Source: Melieria omissa (Eukaryota; Arthropoda; Insecta; Diptera; Ulidiidae). From it: a stretch of DNA of 64,000 nt. The DNA lies in contig OZ020267.1 in assembly GCA_963971225.1 (NCBI GenBank), forward strand, positions 30,016,298 through 30,080,297. Direction: 5' to 3'. The notes beneath the pieces are model-generated. The model was not told the DNA's origin. It did not search any database and was given only the letters and a program-made list of their open reading frames with translations. The position numbers and the translations under genes were made by a program. This document shows positions 58,854 to 64,000 of this stretch, one piece after another (the stretch's first letter is position 1; each line of letters starts with the position of its first letter).

Positions 58854-58972
58854 ATGGAACACACAGCCACACACACACATACAGACTGTCAAACAATCGC
58901 ACGCTGCAGCATCCGCTGCGGAGTCGGTGAAGCAAAAAGGAAATGGCAGGCTGATGATCCCATTTCCGAGCG
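58854..58972 (+). CDS. Candidate short coding exon
   Basis: An ATG at 58854 opens a frame of 39 codons plus two bases that reaches a strong splice donor GAGCG|GTAAGTGA (GT at 58973-58974). The peptide ends in GEAKRKWQADDPISE and is less repetitive than nearby frames, although its start overlaps CA repeats (HTATHTHT). The next in-frame stop, TAA, lies inside the donor itself, so without splicing it is a 40-codon frame. I recognise no family. No downstream partner exon is visible. Confidence 0.25.
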
Positions 58973-59139
58973 GTAAGTGATGCGAGAGCCAAAAGCCGAA
59001 AGAGCAGCAGCAGCGGTGACGTGACTTGAGAGGAACCGGGGCCAAGGCGCCAAGCGGCACAGGCCACGGCAGCTGACAGTAGCAGCAGCAACTGTGGCGT
59101 TGCCACACTGATGCGCTGTCGAATCAGAGGCAGCTGTAA

Positions 59140-59385
59140 AAGCAACAACAACAATCACTATAACAACAACAACAACCATAACAACAGTAGCAACAACAAC
59201 AACTACATCTACAAAATGAAAACCCATAAAGAAGAATTGTGGCCGGAAAAAAGCGCAGACTTGGGCCTGAATGTGCCTCGCACAACCAACACCAACAACA
59301 ACAACCACAACCACAATAACATAGAAGAATGTGACAGCCAACAAATGCAACAACAACACCGCCAACAACAACAACAATCATACTA
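59140..59385. repeat. CAA-rich triplet tract
   Basis: Runs of CAA/ACA alternate with a short unique stretch (59215-59280). A plus frame here would encode mostly Asn and Gln. The tract is most simply a non-coding triplet microsatellite region, common in fly introns, though a low-complexity exon cannot be excluded. Confidence 0.5.
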
Positions 59386-59389
59386 ACTA

Positions 59390-60195
59390 ACATTGCTGCA
59401 TTCGTTGTTGCTGTTGCTTATTTCGCTACCAACGACGCTTCTCGTCTGTCGTCTGTGGCCGTCGCTGTGGTTGTCGCTGTGTCGCCGTGTGCCCTTACGG
59501 AGAAATAAGGTTACAAGTAACATGCTACATACATACAACAAAAATGCCTTTTGATTATAATTTAAGTACGACATGACATCGCGGTTGACTTGTTTTGCAA
59601 AAGTTGCCGTTTCGCTTTGGCGCAAAGAAGTTGTGTACCGTTGTAAATTTTTTATGAACTTTGTATTTAATGAGCGCAAACGCGCCGCGCTCAGGTAAAA
59701 CTGCGGCCCAGCGCCAGCGCCCAATCAGCTCCAAATTGAATGAGCAAAAGTCCACACAAAAATAAGACAAAAATAAGGCAAAAGCTGAGCCGAGATGAAC
59801 TGCAATGTTTGCGCTGTGTGTGTGTGTGTGTGTGTGTGTGAGCGTCGATTGCAATTTCTGCGCCGACGAAACATGTCTGCAGACAGGTAGCGAGAGCATG
59901 TGTGTGTGTGTGTTGCTCTCTACAGGGGCGAGTGCAATTTTCAGTCTCTTTACATGGCTAATGGCGAAAGTCAATGGTTTAGCTGCACTACAACAGCTTC
60001 CAGTGTGCTCTGACGTGCCGCTGTGCGCGTTCAAAATGGGTTAATGCGATGATGTCGATAGGAAGCGACACTTAACTGAGGACCTATTAAGGCTGCCAAT
60101 TTTGCTTTAACGAAAACTCAATGAACCGAACTAAATCTTAATATGAGTGCAATTGTCTTTTTCTTCAGAAAAGAATGCAATTTAGGTACTAAGTT
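59390..60195. other. No gene recognised; GT runs
   Basis: GT runs lie at 59815-59841 and 59898-59912. A donor-like CTCAG|GTAAAAC occurs near 59693 on the plus strand, without a supporting frame. Confidence 0.4.
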
Positions 60196-60203
60196 TTATT
60201 TAA

Positions 60204-60359
60204 CCCTTTCGACTTCGAATTTTACCCTGTGTCTCAATATTACTTTTTGGTGTGTCATGAAACATTTGCCTAAGAAATGTGCACACAACATTTGAAGTCG
60301 CCACGCCTCTTTGTAAGAGTTCTAGAGTTTACTCTTGAACAATTTCAGCTTAAAACGGG
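60204..60359. mobile_element. Short TTAA-flanked element, copy 2
   Basis: TTAA occurs at 60200-60203 and 60360-60363. The ends are CCCTTTCGAC and AAAACGGG. It matches 41766-41930 in reverse orientation over its length. Here both CCC and GGG ends are kept, which confirms the terminus that is mutated to CTC in the other copy. Confidence 0.75.
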
Positions 60360-60477
60360 TTAAATAGATTTTGTATTAATACTAGAGTTTCTTTTGTGCG
60401 GTGACTTATAGTGAAATTTTGCGTTCAACATTTTTCCTATACACACTTACCCTCAAAAATGAAGTTTTGTAGGAGAT

Positions 60478-60973
60478 TTTAGTACCAATTTTGAATAAGT
60501 ACGAAATAAACACTTAAACACATTTTCAGTTTTGGCTTAATTCTGGCGTTCAAGTTAAGCTCTGAGCTTTGATGTATTCAGAGACCTATAGTAGAATTTT
60601 ATGGCGAATATTTTCGTTGCAAATGTTGTCCTTAAAAAGTCCTGTTTTACAGGACATTTTTGGCATTTTAGAAAAAAATGGTCAAATTGACCCATAAAAA
60701 TAGGAGCTACAGGGTTAAAATGCTCCACAAAAATTTTTGTCGTAGTGTTTTACACCAAATTGCTGAACACATCATATACCTAAAACGTGATGTTACATGG
60801 TTTTCGTATGCCGATTCACCATAAGAATGCGCAAAAAGGGGAAAACTTTGACCCCCCTAAAAAAAAATTCAGACGTAAACTTTCAAAACGCCGATAAACG
60901 TGTATCTTTTTTTTGCCCCCTCTACCAGAATCCGATGTCAGAACCTTGTTATTTTTTTTTATGTTGTGCAGTG
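60478..60973. mobile_element. CACTG-ended MITE, family 2, copy 2
   Basis: It aligns with 33343-33872 from the segment TTGAATAAGTAC to the right end GTTGTGCAGTG. The dyad GTCCTGT-TTT-ACAGGAC (60639-60655) is identical in both copies. The left inverted repeat is missing or unrecognisable, so this copy is truncated. Confidence 0.7.
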
Positions 60974-61070
60974 TTATTAGAAATTATTTTGGGAATAACA
61001 GTAAAATTTTAGTAATTTCTTTTGAATTCACTTCTTAAATTATTAATTTGTTGTTGCTTACTTAAATTAA

Positions 61071-61150
61071 ACCCATAAATAAATTGTAGCTTTTGCTATA
61101 AGATGACAAATAGGTGAAGTTGCTCTCAGGCAACTTTGGGGTCGAAGGGG
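61071..61150. mobile_element. Miniature piggyBac-type element (80 bp), hairpins at both ends
   Basis: TTAA occurs at 61067-61070 and 61151-61154. The left end ACCCATAAAT is followed by TTGTAGC-TTTT-GCTATAA (61084-61101, bases 14-31). The right end, read inward, is CCCCTTCGAC followed by AAGTTGC/GCAACTT with a six-base spacer (61117-61136, bases 15-34). The extra A before CCC at the left may be a mutation. The right terminus resembles that of 41766-41930. Confidence 0.55.
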
Positions 61151-61154
61151 TTAA

Positions 61155-63275
61155 GTACTAACTATGAGTTGATTCAGTTGATGTCATTGAGAAGCATTTT
61201 AAGATTGCTGTACATTCTTCTTCACTTCCTCCATAATCTTACTCTGCTACCTTTGACAGAGTGTGAAGCTACAGTCTGGTCACCTTAAATACTCACTCTC
61301 ACCCATTAGGATTCACAGAAAATTCGCACTTTTCTATATACTTTCACCGAAGCATTGATATGTCAATGCAAATGTGCGCATTTCCTTTCATTTTCCTAAC
61401 TTGTTTTATTTTCACATTTCTGCTGGAAGAATTTTAATGCGCGCAAAATTATGTCGCCACATTGGAAATGGCACAGGAAATTCTTTTGGCTTTGGCTGCA
61501 GATGCAAAACCACACATCATTCAAGCACACACTTAATCACAACGAGCACTGAGCACTTTCACCCAAATAGCAAAGCGTCAAAGCAAAAACAACAAGACGA
61601 AAACGAAGACTAGAACGTTGCGTTGGCTAAGCGGAAACGGAAGGAGGGAAGGTGCCAGGTGAATGGTGGCGCTGGCACATTTAAAGCGTAACGAATTGCA
61701 ACGCAATGAGAATGAAATGATACGAGCGGATGAGTGTCATTATCAACAACTGCCGATGCTGCGCGAACGAACGAGCGAACGGACGGAGCGTAGGGACGAA
61801 GTGGCGCCGAGGCAGCCAGGTGTTGGGGCAAATGAAAAGTGACAAGAGTACAAAACGACACGAATAAAACACGCAGCACATGGCTGATGGATGAATGACT
61901 GACCGGAACGAATGGGTTGGGGTGAATGGGCGGCACGATTTGTGTTCTTGCCGGCACTGGTCATTGCTTAAAAGTGGCCGATAGCGCATTGCAACGCGTT
62001 GAATGATGACGTTTAATGGTTTCGTAGCGTATTGAAAGATGCAAGCAAGCGGGCAGCAAAAACTCGCAGTGCATTGCAACCACACCGAAAGGTGCAAGTG
62101 TCAGTCGACGTAAAGTTTGCAGCAGCGCAAATTTCTTGACGCGATTTGCTGCGGTGCGTTTAATGCAGTTGGAGCGTTTTTTTTGCGCACTTTGCGTTAC
62201 AGCAAGATTTGAGCATTGATTAATGAAGCAAAGTGTTCGCAGTGGCGTCTGTCTGTCTGTCTGTCTGTCTGGCTGGCTGGATGGTGGGCTGTGTGCGTGT
62301 TGCGGTGTGGCCGTGCTGCGGTGTGATTGCCGAATGACAGACAGCGTTTTATTAGATTAAATTTAAAACCGAACCAAGCCGAACCGAACCGCACAATCAC
62401 ACACAACCGCAACGACTGCGAGCAGTCAGCAGCCAGTCGCTAATTCACTGTGTGCTCCAGCAACAACAGCGGAAGCTGTTTAAATGAAATGGCAATTCGC
62501 TTGTAAAGCAAACGGAAATGAGTAAAGTACGAGATTTGGTTGGTTGGTTGATGTGGCTGTGTCAGTGTGCGTGCACTGCTTACTTATGGCGCCAAAAGCG
62601 CTGCGTTGCCGCACACTTTTCATTTCTCTCTTGACTGACTCGGGCTACAACTTTGCCATTGCGCCGCATAGAATGGAATGAATGACTGACTGAATGAAGA
62701 ATGCAATTTTGTGATGAAGAAAAATTGATTGTCGCACATTGCCTCGCAAAATGGAGCAGCAAAATTAGAAGAAAAGCATTAAGAAAAAAATTGTTTGTGT
62801 GCGTATTTCAATCGAAGTGGAAATAAAGGCATAGATTCATGAACCTGAAACCTACTATGGTGTGTTGGTGTGTGTATGTGTGCGGTTGGAAGTGATTTCT
62901 TTCAAATTGTGTTGAAGAAAAATTGCTTTTCTTTAAGTGCCGCACGCCGCAATATAAATTGTTCGCACTTAAATTCCATGTCAACATGACAGTACGAGTT
63001 GAACGCTGACGAAAGCGCAATGGGAATTATTTTTTGTTTAAGGATTTACTGTTCCTTTGTTTTCGTATTCACTGCTCTACAGTGTTTCATCGATGTTCAA
63101 TTAGCGCCAGAGAGTCATCAAATTTTTGCTCTTATATATTGTTTTCCAACCCTGATGACACCAGGGGATACGCCCTGTATGCATTTTATATTGTTTTGAT
63201 TCCATATGGACAGATTTTCTTTTCATTGTTTAAATGTTATGCGTTATTAAACTGATTGTTTGTGACATCTCTTGG
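61155..63275. other. No gene recognised; CTGT run
   Basis: From about 61370 to 62780 the sequence is GC-richer. It holds a (CTGT)n run at about 62248-62270 and repeated GAACGAAC/GAGCGAACGG motifs at 61770-61790. Several overlapping minus-strand frames (61610-62097) are rich in Ser, Arg and His, with no domain. A regulatory or intronic region is plausible. Confidence 0.4.
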
Positions 63276-63279
63276 TCCA

Positions 63280-64000
63280 ACAAAAAAGACACCGTCGTCA
63301 AAAAGTGTAAAAATGTAATTTGTGATTCTGCACTGATCACAAAAAAGTAGTTTTTATGTCAAAATGTTAAAAAAGCAAATCTTTTGTTTGAGACAGCAAT
63401 TGTGATCACTTGTGACAAGTTGTGAGTAGAAGCCGAAGTGTCTTAAAAATATCATCAAATATCACTCAGTTTGATAATACTATCCAAATTTTATTGGAAT
63501 TTTAAACTTTTTGCATGCATATCAACAAATTATCAAGTGTGACAGGTTGTGACAGTTTCTTTACTACCGCAAAAGTCAAAATGTCATCAGAATGTTAACA
63601 AATCTCACTCAAAATCGAAATCATATGCAAATTTTGTTCGAATATGACACTTTTTGTATGTGAATCAACAATTTCGTTCAAGTGTGACAAATTGTGACCA
63701 TATCTTTACCCTAGTAGAAGTCGAAATGTTTTCAAAAAGTCATCAAGTCTCACTCAGATTGATAATAATATCCAAATTTTATTGGAAAATACTTCATGTA
63801 TGCGAACCAACAATTGTGATAAATTATGACAAATTGTTACTATATCTTTACCCCAGCAGAAGTCGAAATGTCTTCAATATGTCATTAAATTTCACTCAGT
63901 TTGATAACGCTATCCAAATTTAATTGGAATTGGAAACTTTTTGTATGCATATCAACCATTGTGATCAAGTGTGACAACTTGTGACCATATTTTTACCCCA
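63280..64000. repeat. Satellite array of about 144-bp units, running off the window
   Basis: The anchor TGTGACAAGTTGTGA and its variants lie at 63411, 63539, 63683, 63825 and 63970, with spacing 128, 144, 142 and 145. Each unit also holds AGAAGTCGAAATGT, CTCACTCAGTTTGATAA and TATCCAAATTTTATTGGAA. Units differ from one another moderately. The array continues past the right edge. Confidence 0.85.

Noticed and set aside
59111..59386. Asn/Gln-rich protein of 91 residues
   Set aside because: Composition follows directly from the CAA triplet tract. Nothing supports translation.
61610..62097. Overlapping minus-strand frames of 115 and 138 codons
   Set aside because: No domain, biased composition, and equally long frames overlap them, as expected in GC-richer non-coding DNA.

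Overview
The window reads as non-coding chromosomal DNA from a higher dipteran, most likely a tephritid-type fruit fly. This rests on AT-rich sequence full of CA/GT runs and CAA/GTT triplets, an R1-clade non-LTR retrotransposon, a mariner-superfamily transposase, tRNA-headed SINEs and many TTAA-flanked piggyBac-type short elements. The species assignment is inference. I found no complete cellular gene. The two convincing coding regions are both transposon-derived: an internally deleted DDE transposase (45317-46030, minus) and a 5'-truncated R1-like reverse transcriptase (49926-52025, minus). Weak traces of host transcription are a core-promoter-like cluster near 27242, a possible first coding exon at 58854-58972 and a possible 5' exon ending at 47028. 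The rest could be introns of a large gene or intergenic DNA.

Layout. 0-5 kb: a SINE split by a TTAA-flanked element, a second SINE copy that gives the uninterrupted site, and further SINE fragments. 5-9 kb: mostly unique sequence, ending in a decayed array of about 220-bp units. 9.8-12 kb: an RNase H remnant, a CACNG-ended MITE and a GAA-tailed retroelement with a 14-bp target duplication. 14.8-17 kb: very AT-rich DNA with a tandem duplication, one copy of which carries a (TTCAA)67 array. 18.9-21.4 kb: a piggyBac-type element and two degenerate LINE copies. 22.9-24.3 kb: a 112-bp tandem repeat and AT-rich DNA. 27.76-30.01 kb: a 2.25-kb, almost perfect (ATTAG)n array. 31.8-33.9 kb: a roughly 170-bp tandem repeat and two MITEs. 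35.5-38 kb: a satellite of about 155-bp units. 45-46 kb and 49.7-52 kb: the two transposon genes. 52.8-53.4 kb: an (ATTTT)n array inside a TTAA-bounded element. 56-57.4 kb: LINE pieces. 60-61.2 kb: two TTAA-type elements around a MITE copy. 63.3 kb to the edge: a satellite of about 144-bp units that runs out of the window.

The most interesting signal is a recurring architecture. At eight termini, TTAA plus a CCC-like end is followed by an inverted repeat placed 13-17 bases in and ending about 28-34 bases in. The position is kept while the dyad sequence differs each time. Canonical piggyBac ends carry a palindromic internal repeat bound by the transposase cysteine-rich domain, so these look like several non-autonomous families built to the same plan. 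A second theme is pentamer expansion: (TTCAA)n, (ATTAG)n, (ATTTT)n, a GAGTT island and degenerate CCTAA. At least one of these arrays lies inside a mobile element.
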